DNA of 64,000 nucleotides from a virus, in IMG/VR virus record IMGVR_UViG_3300027754_000085, positions 1 through 64,000 of that record; one strand, written 5' to 3'. Below are positions 34,424-44,004 of this stretch, in pieces. Position numbers and translations under genes: made by a program. Position 1 is the stretch's first letter, and each line of letters begins with the position of its first letter. A model generated the notes under the pieces. It did no database searches, was not told the DNA's origin, and saw only the letters and a program-made list of their open reading frames with translations.

Positions 34424-35674
34424 ATGGCGGCGGATAACGAACATCGTTTAGTCAGTAAAGTAATTCGTGATAGAGATATCACACCCGCATTACAGCGTGG
34501 GGTTTCTGATGCATGGTTCCTAGATGACGACAACAAAAAAGTATGGGCGTTCGTTCGCAAACATTACGGAGAATACAGTGAAGTACCAACAGCAGTAACT
34601 GTTAAAGATCATTATCCAAACTATAAAGTCTTAGATGTTCAAGATAGCGTTGATTATCTTCTAGACACAATGGTTGACTTTAGAAGAATGCTTCTTACTC
34701 GACAAGGTCTTGAAGTAGCAATCGAACAACTGCAAGATAACAATCACGATGCTGCGCTGCTTGCTATGGAAGCAACAATCACCAAAGTTAATGAGCAGGG
34801 CATCCTTGGCACACATGAGGTGGATCTATCTAAGAACACAGAGCAACGCTATAAAGATTACCAAGCACTACAGAACCAAGAGTTCTTAGGTATACCAACT
34901 GGGTTTGCAAAGATTGATGAAGCAACTGCTGGATTACAAGGCGGACAACTAATCACAATCATTGCACCTCCTAAGACAGGTAAGTCTCAGATAGCATTAA
35001 AGATTGCAATCAATGTTCATCAACAGGGTTATATACCTATGTTTCAATCTTTTGAAATGAACAACCACGAACAGCAACAGCGCCACGATTCAATGCGTGC
35101 GAATGTTTCACACAGTCGTTTACGCAGAGGTAAGTTACTTCCAGCAGAAAACGATAGGTATATAGATGTGTTAAACACTATGGAAAAGGAACACTCTTTT
35201 CACCTAGTGGATGCGGTAAATGGAATCACTGTGTCTGCATTGTCAGCAAAGATTGAGCAGAACAAACCAGACATTGTATTTGTAGACGGTGTTTATCTTA
35301 TGCTTGATGAAGTTACTGGTGAGATGAACACACCGCAAGCCATAACAAACATTACTCGTGCTTTAAAAAGAATGGCTCAAAAGATAGACAAGCCAGTAAT
35401 CATTACCACACAGACACTGTTGTGGAAGATGAGGGCTGGAAAAGTAACTGCAGACTCTATTGGATATTCATCCTCGTTCTTTCAAGATTCAGATGTAATC
35501 CTTGGTTTACAACCAGTCGAAGAAGATGAGCAAATTAGATTACTTAAAATTGTTGCAAGCCGTAACAGCGGACCAAGCGAGGTTGCTCTTACATGGAAGT
35601 GGGAGACTGGTTGTTTCCATGATGAGGATGACGCATTGAAATGCTCATATTGCACTGACTGGAACAGGCAATGA
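34424..35674 (+). CDS. DnaB-like replicative helicase
   Basis: A 416-residue RecA-fold helicase. An N-terminal helical domain (about 1-135) precedes GIPTGFAKIDEATAGLQGGQLITI, Walker A APPKTGKS (about 186-193), Walker B IVFVDGVYLM (about 285-294) and a C-terminal IVASRNSGPSEVALTW loop. Like DnaB it should form a hexamer that unwinds DNA at the fork. A C-terminal CSYC adds a small cysteine pair. GAGGGAGCATA precedes the ATG and the stop overlaps the primase ATG. Confidence 0.88.
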   Translation: MAADNEHRLVSKVIRDRDITPALQRGVSDAWFLDDDNKKVWAFVRKHYGEYSEVPTAVTVKDHYPNYKVLDVQDSVDYLLDTMVDFRRMLLTRQGLEVAIEQLQDNNHDAALLAMEATITKVNEQGILGTHEVDLSKNTEQRYKDYQALQNQEFLGIPTGFAKIDEATAGLQGGQLITIIAPPKTGKSQIALKIAINVHQQGYIPMFQSFEMNNHEQQQRHDSMRANVSHSRLRRGKLLPAENDRYIDVLNTMEKEHSFHLVDAVNGITVSALSAKIEQNKPDIVFVDGVYLMLDEVTGEMNTPQAITNITRALKRMAQKIDKPVIITTQTLLWKMRAGKVTADSIGYSSSFFQDSDVILGLQPVEEDEQIRLLKIVASRNSGPSEVALTWKWETGCFHDEDDALKCSYCTDWNRQ

Positions 35675-36603
35675 TAGATGTCGAAAAGGTTTTGCTATCT
35701 TTAGACCTCACACTCTATTCTCAACGTGGTGAAGAGGTGCAGGGCTTATGCCCTATGCATAAAGAGAGAACTGGAAAAGAAGATCACAACCCATCGTGGT
35801 GGATTAATACAGACACTGGTGCACACATATGCTTCTCGTGTGGGTATAAGGGTAACGTATACACACTTGTAAAAGATTTAACTGGCCTTAATTTAAATGG
35901 CGCTAAGTCTTTTATAAAGGACAAGGGCAATGCCCCTATTGATAGTCTTATGAAAAGGATTAAAGAACTACCCCAGTATGTTCAAGCAGAAGAACCCGTA
36001 TCAATGAGTGAAGCAAGACTGGCTGTGTACACAGACGCTCCAGATATTGAGTTAAAGAAAAGATTCTTAACTAGAGAAGCAGTTAATCATTGTGGTGTTC
36101 GTTGGGACTCTAAGAACGAGTCTTGGATCTTACCTATTCGTGATCCAGAAACTTTTTCATTACTGGGATGGCAAGAAAAGGGTGCCAGAGGTAGATTCTT
36201 TAAGAACCAACCAACTGGAGTGAAAAAATCTAAGACGGTATTTAATGTAGAGAATTTAAACCCAGACTTACTCGTAGTTGTTGAATCACCGTTAGACGTC
36301 GTTCGTCTTGCATCCTTAAATCGTTCAGGAGCCATCTCTACATATGGAGCAATAATTAGCGAAGACCAAGTAAAAATTATGCGTAGATCTAAAAGAGTAA
36401 TTGCAGCATTTGATAATGACAATGCTGGTAAAAAGGCAAACGAACAAATAAAAGATTATTCAAGAAAATATGGAATTGATTTATTGTTCTTTAACTATGA
36501 GGGTGTAGATGTAAAGGATGTTGGAGACATGACACCAACCCAAGTTACAGAGGGACTTGCTAATGCTAGACACGTCTTGTCTTTAAAGGAGAGTTACTTG
36601 TAA
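35671..36603 (+). CDS. DNA primase (CHC2 zinc finger plus TOPRIM)
   Basis: A 310-residue primase. The zinc site is CPMH..., CFSC (about 27-54). The TOPRIM region has VVVESPLDV (Glu, about 208-216) and AAFDNDNAGKK (DxD, about 248-258). It is shorter than bacterial DnaG because the helicase-interaction domain is absent. It makes primers with the adjacent helicase. ATGA overlap upstream, TAATG downstream. Confidence 0.9.
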   Translation: MIDVEKVLLSLDLTLYSQRGEEVQGLCPMHKERTGKEDHNPSWWINTDTGAHICFSCGYKGNVYTLVKDLTGLNLNGAKSFIKDKGNAPIDSLMKRIKELPQYVQAEEPVSMSEARLAVYTDAPDIELKKRFLTREAVNHCGVRWDSKNESWILPIRDPETFSLLGWQEKGARGRFFKNQPTGVKKSKTVFNVENLNPDLLVVVESPLDVVRLASLNRSGAISTYGAIISEDQVKIMRRSKRVIAAFDNDNAGKKANEQIKDYSRKYGIDLLFFNYEGVDVKDVGDMTPTQVTEGLANARHVLSLKESYL

Positions 36604-36773
36604 TGGATCTTAGAGACAAAGAAAGACCCCTGCATGTGTGCGTCTGCGGCTCTACTTTATGGAACGTAAAGGCAATGTTTGAAGATGGAGAGATCTCCTT
36701 ATACATGCTGGACATGGAGTGTGCACTGTGTGGTTCCCTAGCAACCGCCCCAACTCCGATAGACAATGTTTAA
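36603..36773 (+). CDS. Zinc-ribbon mini-protein
   Basis: A 56-residue protein with CVCG (13-16) and CALCG (40-44), a compact zinc ribbon. The pattern H(V)C(V)CGS...DMECALCG.LATAPTP recurs beside primase and helicase genes in actinophages. It starts in a TAATG overlap with the primase and ends 8 nt inside the helicase gene. Confidence 0.65.
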   Translation: MDLRDKERPLHVCVCGSTLWNVKAMFEDGEISLYMLDMECALCGSLATAPTPIDNV

Positions 36774-38325
36774 AGGAATTTTGAAACCGTATCAACCCGA
36801 GGCAGTAGCCAAGATGGTTGATAGAAAACAAATGCTTGTTGCATATGAGATGGGTCTTGGAAAAACTTGTATGACAATTGCTGCTATTGAAAAATTGCGG
36901 GAACAGGGAGAGGTAAATAGTCCAGTCTTAGTTATTGCATTGTCTAGTTTGAAATATCAATGGGAAAAAGAAATACAAAAGTTTTCTAATTCAAGCACCA
37001 CTGTTATAGACGGAAGTAAGTCTACAAGAATACTTCAGTATGACCGTGGGGCAAAGAGTGAATACATCATATGTAACTATGAGTCTGTAGTTAACGACTG
37101 GGACATGGTAAATGCCTTTGAATGGTCAGCAATAATATGTGATGAAGCAACTGCTATAAAAGGGTTTAGATCAAAAAGATCAAAAGCCGTAAAGAAACTT
37201 GCTTCTGCTGTTCCAATTAGGTTTGCTTTAACAGGTACTCCTATTGAAAACGGAAGGCCAGAAGAGTTGTACAGCATCATGCAGTTTGTTGATCCAAAGT
37301 TACTTGGACGATTTGATTTGTTTGACCAGACGTTTATAGTCCGTAACCATTTTGGTGGCGTACAGCGTTACAGAAACCTTCCAATATTTCATGAAAAAAT
37401 GAAACAGGCAGCAGTTAGAAAAGTTCAAACAGACGCTGATGTTGCTCCGTATCTTCCAGACACAATTTACCGTGACCCACTTCTTGTATCTTTAGACTCT
37501 AAAACATCTTTGTTGTATAACACAGTTGCAGATGAGTTATCTCAAGAGTTGTACGAAGCACAACAGTTACTAGGATCAAACTTCTCTTTAATGGCTCACT
37601 ATGGCCATGATCAAAAAAGCGGTGGTCCAGTTGATGCTCTTCGTGGGTCAATTATGAGCAAGATAACTGCTTTAAGAATGCTGTGTGACCACCCACAACT
37701 ACTCCAAGAGAGTGCTGACAAATTTGATAAAGGAGATGGAGAGGGCAGTGCTTATTGTAGTAACTTAAACTTTAGAGGACTATTAGAGGGCGTAACTAAA
37801 TCGCACAAACTAGATGAGTTAAAGACTTATGTAAAAGATCATCTAGATACTGACCCAGAAGCAAAGGTAGTTATATTTACATCTTATGTCGGCATGTTAA
37901 AGAAAATTCAGGAAGTTGTTGGCGGAACTCTTTACACTGGTTATATGAACTCAAAAGAGAAAGAAGCAAGTAAAGAGAAGTTCCTTACAGACCCAGAGTG
38001 TCGAGTATTCATATCTTCAGATGCAGGTGGTTACGGAGTGGACTTACCTATAGCAAACTTGTTAATCAACTACGACTTGCCATGGAGCGCTGGTCTGGCG
38101 GTTCAAAGGAATGGCAGAATTAAGAGAGCGTCAAGCCGTTGGCCTAGTATCACTATCCAAGACATGATAATTGAGAATTCGCTTGAAGAACGTCAGCATG
38201 ATATGCTCCAACAGAAGAACGCCGTAGCAGATGCAGTACTAGACGGTATGGGGATTAACGCCAAGGGAGGCGTTGATCTAACAGTGGGATCTCTGATAGG
38301 GTTCCTACAAAAGGAAAGACCATAG
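36766..38325 (+). CDS. SNF2-family DNA helicase/translocase
   Basis: A 519-residue superfamily 2 enzyme: motif I MGLGKT (about 29-34), motif II DEAT (about 125-128), motif III LTGTP, and motif VI QRNGRIKRA. The box order and the IIENSLEERQ end fit SNF2-like translocases, which phages use in fork restart, recombination or transcription. It lies in the replication cluster with a tight overlap upstream. Confidence 0.88.
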   Translation: MFKGILKPYQPEAVAKMVDRKQMLVAYEMGLGKTCMTIAAIEKLREQGEVNSPVLVIALSSLKYQWEKEIQKFSNSSTTVIDGSKSTRILQYDRGAKSEYIICNYESVVNDWDMVNAFEWSAIICDEATAIKGFRSKRSKAVKKLASAVPIRFALTGTPIENGRPEELYSIMQFVDPKLLGRFDLFDQTFIVRNHFGGVQRYRNLPIFHEKMKQAAVRKVQTDADVAPYLPDTIYRDPLLVSLDSKTSLLYNTVADELSQELYEAQQLLGSNFSLMAHYGHDQKSGGPVDALRGSIMSKITALRMLCDHPQLLQESADKFDKGDGEGSAYCSNLNFRGLLEGVTKSHKLDELKTYVKDHLDTDPEAKVVIFTSYVGMLKKIQEVVGGTLYTGYMNSKEKEASKEKFLTDPECRVFISSDAGGYGVDLPIANLLINYDLPWSAGLAVQRNGRIKRASSRWPSITIQDMIIENSLEERQHDMLQQKNAVADAVLDGMGINAKGGVDLTVGSLIGFLQKERP

Positions 38326-38334
38326 GGGGTAAAA

Positions 38335-38775
38335 ATGGCAAGAATAAAAAATATAGAACCAAGAATGTCTGATGAAAATGACTTTGGATATCAAGCAAAA
38401 CAATACGTATTTGTAAAAAAACAAGTTGAGTTCTTTGAAACAGAACTAAAAAAGTTAAAGGAAAAAATCTTTGAACACATAGATTCCAATGGTGAACTTG
38501 ACGGAAACGGCAATCTTTTTGTTGAGTTGCCTACGGAGGTTGAGGGTGTCAAGATGTTCCAAAAGCAACGTAGAGTTTCTCGTAAAATTGAGGAAGGTGT
38601 TGCAGAACAAATAATTTCCGACAAGGGAATGGAAGATGAGTTATACAAGACCATTCGTGTTGTTGATGAAGACGCTTTAATGGCTGCTCTCTACGAGGGT
38701 AAATTAACCGAAGAAGAAATTGAACAAATGTACCCAGAGAAAATTGTCTGGGCGTTAGTGATGAATAAGAGATAA
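38335..38775 (+). CDS. Unknown coiled-coil protein
   Basis: A 146-residue protein with a helical KQVEFFETELKKLKEKIFEHID segment and a basic KQRRVSRKIEEGVAEQII segment. Similar genes sit near helicase and polymerase genes in actinophages. Function unknown. GGGGG precedes the ATG. Confidence 0.55.
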   Translation: MARIKNIEPRMSDENDFGYQAKQYVFVKKQVEFFETELKKLKEKIFEHIDSNGELDGNGNLFVELPTEVEGVKMFQKQRRVSRKIEEGVAEQIISDKGMEDELYKTIRVVDEDALMAALYEGKLTEEEIEQMYPEKIVWALVMNKR

Positions 38776-38778
38776 CAG

Positions 38779-39255
38779 ATGGCTGGACTACGTGGAGAAG
38801 ATGAGATCGAGAGAGCATTTGCTGATCTCGAATACATCCCTGGCTCCAAACGTAAACGCCGTGATCCAGACGAAAAGGTTTCTCGCCGTAAAAGCGGTGA
38901 GAGTAATGGTTGGGATAAAACACCAATCGTTAAAACACTAGGAGGAACAGAGACAGAGGTCTTTACTATCAGTGCACTAGCAATAGCACTAGAAAAGACA
39001 ATTGTTACTGTCCGACTGTGGGAGCGCAAAGGTTACATACCACGTGCACCATATCGACTTCGGTCTAAGACCCTTGCAGGGAAAAAGACTGGAGGAAACC
39101 GTGTGTATACCAGAGCACTAATAGAGTCAGCAATCGACGAGTTTAATCGTCGAGGACTGTTAGGATCAGCCCGTGTAGAGTGGAATCAACACGATGATCT
39201 TACCGACGCACTCGTTAAGCGTTGGAAAGAGATAACCCAAACCGAGAGCCAGTAG
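38779..39255 (+). CDS. MerR-like DNA-binding regulator
   Basis: A 158-residue protein. The C-terminal two thirds contain EVFTISALAIALEKTIVTVRLWERKGYIPRAP, a MerR-type winged helix with the diagnostic VR.WE..G.(I/L)P sequence. The N terminus is basic (SKRKRRDPDEKVSRRKSG). It may regulate phage promoters or act as an architectural factor. Confidence 0.7.
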   Translation: MAGLRGEDEIERAFADLEYIPGSKRKRRDPDEKVSRRKSGESNGWDKTPIVKTLGGTETEVFTISALAIALEKTIVTVRLWERKGYIPRAPYRLRSKTLAGKKTGGNRVYTRALIESAIDEFNRRGLLGSARVEWNQHDDLTDALVKRWKEITQTESQ

Positions 39256-39288
39256 TTTATTAATCCGTACAGTGATACGAAATAAACT
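39254..39288 (+). promoter_or_regulatory. Two-part inverted repeat before the gp32-like gene
   Basis: AGTTTATT (39254-39261) pairs with AATAAACT (39281-39288), with an inner CGTA/TACG pair (39266-39269/39276-39279). No U tract follows. It could be an operator or a 5' leader hairpin of the gp32-like gene. Confidence 0.4.
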
Positions 39289-39316
39289 GAGCGCCTCATT
39301 ACCGAAAAGATAAAAA

Positions 39317-39964
39317 ATGCCTATAACAAAACCAACAGTAGATGCTTCTGCTTACCTTGATGAGGATGGCGAAGACACAACACCTAAAGTCGGCACCACA
39401 GTTCAAGAGGGCTGGGATGCATTTGACTCAATTGTAAAGTCAGAAACTTCAGAGTTTCCGACTGACTTTCGCTTCTCTGAAGAACCGCAACTTGTTAAGT
39501 TCTTAGATGACGCACCATTTGCATCTTACGAACAACACTGGATTGATCGCCCAAAGGGCAAGAAGTCTTTTGTTTGTATCGGTGATGCTTGCCCACTTTG
39601 CGACGTTCTAGGGGACAAGCCTCGTGGCAAATTTGCATTCAACATTGTTGTATTAACTGGGGACACTCAGGGAGTACAAATCTTGACAGCGCCACCATCA
39701 TTGGCCCGTCAAATTAAAAAGGCTCATGAAGATGAGCGTAAAGGACCTCTATCAAAAGAGTTCTGGGAAATTTCTCGGTTAGGAATGGGACCAACAACGC
39801 AGTATACCCTTAACTTCGTTCGTGGTCGTGACCTGGCAGAGGAATGGAAGTTGAATCTCGATGAGGTTCAAGGGCTTGTAGCAGCCGCTGTACCGTTCAC
39901 AGCAGAAGTTATTCGTGAGACCCCTCGCTCCGAAATGCTTGAGGTTGCTCGCTCTGTAGCGTAA
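39317..39964 (+). CDS. Putative ssDNA-binding protein (gp32-like)
   Basis: A 215-residue protein. FRFSEEPQLVKFLDDAPFASYEQHWIDRPKGKKSFVC and CIGDACPLCDVLGDKPRGKFAFNIVVL define an OB-like core with an embedded cysteine/His site, as in T4 gp32-type proteins of phages. It is encoded just before DNA polymerase. The identification rests on this pattern and position. Confidence 0.55.
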   Translation: MPITKPTVDASAYLDEDGEDTTPKVGTTVQEGWDAFDSIVKSETSEFPTDFRFSEEPQLVKFLDDAPFASYEQHWIDRPKGKKSFVCIGDACPLCDVLGDKPRGKFAFNIVVLTGDTQGVQILTAPPSLARQIKKAHEDERKGPLSKEFWEISRLGMGPTTQYTLNFVRGRDLAEEWKLNLDEVQGLVAAAVPFTAEVIRETPRSEMLEVARSVA

Positions 39965-39978
39965 GCACACTTCCAAAG

Positions 39979-40016
39979 AAAGGGGGCCTGCTTACTTCCG
40001 TTTCCAGGTTCCCTTT
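39979..40016 (+). promoter_or_regulatory. Leader hairpin between gp32-like and DNA polymerase genes
   Basis: AAAGGGGGCCTG (39979-39990) pairs with CAGGTTCCCTTT (40005-40016) through 12 base pairs, two of them G-U, around a 14-nt loop. A short CATT follows, so it is a weak terminator or a translational control hairpin. Confidence 0.45.
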
Positions 40017-40035
40017 CATTAACTTTGAGGGATAT

Positions 40036-42039
40036 ATGAATATTATTACAACCAAAGAAGAGTTAAAAGATCTTGTTGAGTTTTACTCCAAGGTAGATGC
40101 ATTTGCTTTTGACGTTGAAACGGTTGGCGAAAACCGAATTCAACCTGTAGTTAACGACGTTATGTGGATATCACTAGCAACTGAGGGACGCACAGATGTA
40201 ATACCAATGGGACACCCAAACGGAGAGTTCTTAAATTGGGATAAAGAACTGCTACTTAGTGGACAACGTAAAGTTACTGCTGGAAAAGATTTAAGAGACA
40301 CCGACTATTCTAAAAACGAAGCAAAATGGAAACCCATATTTGACGCACCACCAGAACAACTTCTTCCAGGGGATGTGTTCAAGGCATTAAAACCTTTATT
40401 CTTTAGCAACAAACTAAAAATTGGTCACAACGTTAAGTTTGATCTTAAATCAATTGCTAAGTATTACCGTGGAGTAGTTCCTCAAAAGCCATTCTTTGAC
40501 ACAATGATGGCTTCTTTTGTTATTGATAACCGCAGTAGAAACAGTTTAGGACTTGCCGCTTGCGCTGAAAGAGAGTTAAAGATTAAGGTTGAAAAGGGAA
40601 TTGGAGCAATGGTTGAAGTTCACTCATTTAGTGACGTTGCTCATTACTCTGGGTTTGACTCTGAAGTAACTTGGAAACTTTATAAGATTCTTGATCCACA
40701 ACTCAAAGGAGACTTAAAAAGAGTTTGGGCTTTAGAAATGGATGTTGTTGGAGCACTCTGTGACATGGAACTTGCTGGAGCCAACATAGATGTAGAAGAA
40801 TTAAAGAGGTTAAAAAACAGAATTGAAAAAGACATTGACAATGCAAAAGCCAGAGCATGGAAATTAACTGGTAAACCATTCTCTATGAACTCTATAAAAG
40901 AAAAACAAGAGTTACTATTTTCTACTAAAGAAGAAGGTGGACGTGGAATTAAACCTAACCTTCGGGTAAGGGTTGCTCTTACTGCAAAGGGGCAGACTAT
41001 TGCTGCATCTGATCCATCTGCTTTAACTATAAATCAATACTCGGTTTCATCAGACGCTCTAGAGTTCTACAGAACAAAAGATGAACTAGTAGATGCAATA
41101 TTGGATTATCAAGATTTAAACAAGTTAATGACTACATACGTTATGCCTTACCTTGGTGGAGAGATTACTAGAACAACTATGGGTAAAGAAAAAATTGTTG
41201 ATAAGAAGAGCCTTATGATCAATGGTCGAGTTCACACTAACTTTAAATCCCATGGTGCAGAGACAGGAAGATTCTCTAGCAGTGATCCAAACCTACAGAA
41301 CATTCCTAGCAGTGGAGAGTACGGAAAATTAATTCGTAATCTTTTTGTTGCCCCTCCTGGATACAAACTTGTAGTTGCTGACTACTCACAAATTGAGCCA
41401 AGAATTATTGCGGCATTCTCTAACGACCCAATTATGGTGCAGAACTATAAAGAAGGAGGAGATATCTACACAACAATTGGTAAGACAATGGGAGTAGATC
41501 GTAAAGCAGGAAAGGTTCTCGTTTTATCTATTGCCTATGGTGTTGGACCAGAAAAGATTGCTCAAAGTATTGGGTGCACAGTAAGAGATGCCAAAGATCT
41601 TTTGAATAGATTTACTGAACAGTTTAGTGACATCTCTAAGTATCGAGCCAAGGTGATTCGTCAGGCAAGTTTAAGACCGCCTACTCCCTATGTCTCTACC
41701 CTTTTAGGTCGTCGCAGGTACATCCCAGACTTAAAGAGCAGAGAAATAGGGTTGAGATCAAGAGCAGAAAGACAGGCATTTAATACAGTTATTCAAGGTT
41801 CTGCAGCAGATTTAATGAAATTAGCAATGGTGAGAGCACACTCTTGTTTTGTGGATGAACCAGATGTGAATGTCGTTTTGACTGTACACGATGAACTTGT
41901 TACCGTTGCTCGTGAAGATCTAGCAGAAGAGACTGCCGAAGCAATTCGGGAATCAATGGAAGGTATTTTCTTTCCAGAGATTACAGTTCCACTTATTGCA
42001 GATGTAAAGATAGTTAACAAGTGGGGAGAAGCAAAATGA
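40036..42039 (+). CDS. polA: DNA polymerase I (family A) with 3'-5' exonuclease
   Basis: A 667-residue family A polymerase. Exonuclease motifs: FDVETV (Exo I), GHNVKFDLKS (Exo II) and HYSGFDSEVT (Exo III). Polymerase motifs: A VADYSQIEPRII, B RKAGKVLVLSIAYG and C VLTVHDELV. There is no 5'-3' nuclease domain. It is the phage replicative polymerase. GAGGGATAT precedes the ATG. Confidence 0.95.
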   Translation: MNIITTKEELKDLVEFYSKVDAFAFDVETVGENRIQPVVNDVMWISLATEGRTDVIPMGHPNGEFLNWDKELLLSGQRKVTAGKDLRDTDYSKNEAKWKPIFDAPPEQLLPGDVFKALKPLFFSNKLKIGHNVKFDLKSIAKYYRGVVPQKPFFDTMMASFVIDNRSRNSLGLAACAERELKIKVEKGIGAMVEVHSFSDVAHYSGFDSEVTWKLYKILDPQLKGDLKRVWALEMDVVGALCDMELAGANIDVEELKRLKNRIEKDIDNAKARAWKLTGKPFSMNSIKEKQELLFSTKEEGGRGIKPNLRVRVALTAKGQTIAASDPSALTINQYSVSSDALEFYRTKDELVDAILDYQDLNKLMTTYVMPYLGGEITRTTMGKEKIVDKKSLMINGRVHTNFKSHGAETGRFSSSDPNLQNIPSSGEYGKLIRNLFVAPPGYKLVVADYSQIEPRIIAAFSNDPIMVQNYKEGGDIYTTIGKTMGVDRKAGKVLVLSIAYGVGPEKIAQSIGCTVRDAKDLLNRFTEQFSDISKYRAKVIRQASLRPPTPYVSTLLGRRRYIPDLKSREIGLRSRAERQAFNTVIQGSAADLMKLAMVRAHSCFVDEPDVNVVLTVHDELVTVAREDLAEETAEAIRESMEGIFFPEITVPLIADVKIVNKWGEAK

Positions 42040-42416
42040 GTAATGCAGACTGGTGGGCTAAACAACTAGGTGGACAACCTGCAGCACCAGTTGCACGTCC
42101 TACAGATATCCCAATGCCACCATCACAACAACCAATGGCAAGATTTGCACCGACACCAATGCGAGAAGAACAGACAAAAGCGCAGAGTGCAAAACAGACT
42201 CAAGTTTGTCCAGATTGCGGTTCTGGAAATTATATGGCACCCGCACAAAACATAGGATTAAGATGTTATGACTGCGGGTACCCACTACAACAATCGGGAA
42301 GTAAATTTGGCTCTTTAACTGGAGCAAAAGTTGAAGGAGCAGTAAAGCCGTCAACAGGAAATGATGTTCAAAGTAATTGGAATCCACAAGGTATTATTGG
42401 GAGAGTAGACGGATGA
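42036..42416 (+). CDS. Zinc-ribbon protein
   Basis: A 126-residue protein. I use the ATG at 42036, which has GGGGAG at a proper distance and overlaps the polymerase stop, over an upstream GTG. A Pro/Gln-rich N terminus leads to CPDCGSGNYM and CYDCGYPLQ, a zinc ribbon. Similar genes lie between polymerase and RecA-like genes in actinophages; function unknown. Confidence 0.65.
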   Translation: MSNADWWAKQLGGQPAAPVARPTDIPMPPSQQPMARFAPTPMREEQTKAQSAKQTQVCPDCGSGNYMAPAQNIGLRCYDCGYPLQQSGSKFGSLTGAKVEGAVKPSTGNDVQSNWNPQGIIGRVDG

Positions 42417-43459
42417 ATGATGAAGCAAAAAAAATCATTGCGTTACTTAACAAAAAGTTCGGTGAAAACGTTGTCGTACTCGCTTCTGATATTCGTTCCG
42501 ATCTTATTCCTCGTATTACCTCTGGCTCTACTACATTGGATTACGTCCTTGGAGGAGGATTTCCTGGAAACCAATGGAATGAATTAATCGGTGAACCATC
42601 ACATGGTAAGACCGCTTTAGCGTTAAAGACCATAGCAGCAAATCAAAGATTAAGTCCAGAACACACAACTGTGTGGGTGGCTGCAGAGCAGTGGGTACCC
42701 GAATATGCCGCTATGTGTGGTGTAGACACTAGTCGGGTAATTGTTATTGAGACCAGTATTATGGAAGAGGCTTATCAAGCCGTAATTCAATTTGCAGAAT
42801 CTAAGTCTGTAGATGCAATTGTTATTGACTCCTTACCAGCCCTTTCCCCTGCTCCTGAAATGGAGAAGGATATGAGTGAGATGACTGTTGGTCGTGGAGC
42901 ACTGTTAACAAATAAATTTTTTCGTGTAGTAGGTACTGCAATGAAGCGCAGCCTTGTAGAAGATGAGCGTCCAGTACTTGGGTTAATTATTAATCAATAT
43001 CGAATGAAGATCGGTGTTATGCACGGAGATCCACGAACAACTCCTGGAGGAGAAGGAAAGAACTACGCCTTCTTTACTCGTTGTGAAGTTCGTCGTGATG
43101 AGTGGATAGAGATTGGTTCTGGAACTAACAAGGTCCGTGTAGGACAAAGAATTAAAGTTAGAACCCTAAAGAATAAAACAGCACCACCGCAACGTGTTGC
43201 TTACTTTGACTTTTACTTTGCTGATGGTGGGGATTGCCCTGCTGGTGAGTTTGACTTTGCAAAAGAAGTTGCATCCCTTGCAGTTGTTAAGGGCATTATT
43301 GATCGCAAAGGTGGTTGGTACTATCACGGAGAAAGAAAGTGGCAGGGCATTGAACCAGTCATTGCCAGTATTCGTGAAGAAGTAGACTTAAAAGAAGCGC
43401 TAGAAAAAGAAGTGTTTAGTACAACAGACATGCCAATGGCGGGAGATAACGATGAGTAA
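42413..43459 (+). CDS. RecA/UvsX-like recombinase
   Basis: A 348-residue RecA-fold protein. I start at the ATG in the ATGA overlap at 42413. SGSTTLDYVLGGGFPGNQWNELIGEPSHGKTALAL gives Walker A GEPSHGKT. AIVIDSLPAL is Walker B. LIINQYRMKIGVM..., TPGGEGKNYAFFTR match the loop 2/L-region of UvsX/RecA. It should form filaments on ssDNA and promote strand exchange with the nucleases nearby. Confidence 0.85.
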   Translation: MNDEAKKIIALLNKKFGENVVVLASDIRSDLIPRITSGSTTLDYVLGGGFPGNQWNELIGEPSHGKTALALKTIAANQRLSPEHTTVWVAAEQWVPEYAAMCGVDTSRVIVIETSIMEEAYQAVIQFAESKSVDAIVIDSLPALSPAPEMEKDMSEMTVGRGALLTNKFFRVVGTAMKRSLVEDERPVLGLIINQYRMKIGVMHGDPRTTPGGEGKNYAFFTRCEVRRDEWIEIGSGTNKVRVGQRIKVRTLKNKTAPPQRVAYFDFYFADGGDCPAGEFDFAKEVASLAVVKGIIDRKGGWYYHGERKWQGIEPVIASIREEVDLKEALEKEVFSTTDMPMAGDNDE

Positions 43460-43694
43460 GTCTTTTAACGTAAACGATCAAGCATGGGCACATGATTTAG
43501 AGAAGGGTGTAGAGGCTTACACTGACATGCTCTTTGAAGCAGTGTGGGACGCAAACGATGTTGAGATTGTAGAAACATTGTCTGGGGAACCTTTTTGTGG
43601 TTGTTCACCGTGTTTTTGGCGTGAAGCCTTGTTTTATATTGTTCCTAAAATTATTGAAGGGTACGAAGAAGGGAAAATAGAACTTGAAGACTGA
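43452..43694 (+). CDS. Unknown small protein
   Basis: An 80-residue acidic protein with a CGCSPC cluster near the centre (about 49-54) and a helical C terminus. It overlaps both neighbours (RecA-like and resolvase-like). Function unknown. Confidence 0.5.
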   Translation: MSKSFNVNDQAWAHDLEKGVEAYTDMLFEAVWDANDVEIVETLSGEPFCGCSPCFWREALFYIVPKIIEGYEEGKIELED

Positions 43695-44001
43695 AGGACA
43701 AAAACAGTCTCAGAAGCACGAAAAGAGAATCGCTAAGAAAGTTGGCGGATCTGTTAACGCAGCGTCTGGTGCTTTTTGGTCTAGAAAAGGAGATGTGAGA
43801 TCAGTCGACCTACTGATTGAACATAAGTTTACTGGAAAGAAATCTTTCTCAGTAAAATCCGATGTCCTAAAGAAAATAGTAAGAGAGGCAATACTTGATG
43901 GAAGAATGCCAGTACTTGGTATCCATCTTGATGGGGAGAATTACGTGATTCTTCTTGAAGACGACTTCCTGGAAATGCGAGAGAAAATCAAGGATGCCTA
44001 A
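43684..44001 (+). CDS. PD-(D/E)XK resolvase-like nuclease
   Basis: A 105-residue protein with TTG start. The motif set KHEKRIAKKVGG, SGAFWSRKGDVRSVDLLIEHKF and SFSVKSDVLKKIVREA gives a PD-(D/E)XK core (D, ExK in DLLIEHK). Phage versions are predicted Holliday junction resolvases. It follows the recombinase. Confidence 0.68.
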   Translation: MKTEGQKQSQKHEKRIAKKVGGSVNAASGAFWSRKGDVRSVDLLIEHKFTGKKSFSVKSDVLKKIVREAILDGRMPVLGIHLDGENYVILLEDDFLEMREKIKDA

Positions 44002-44004
44002 AAT

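Noticed and set aside
43194-43385. Hydrophobic frame inside the RecA-like gene
   Set aside because: Shadow frame within a well-supported RecA-fold coding region.
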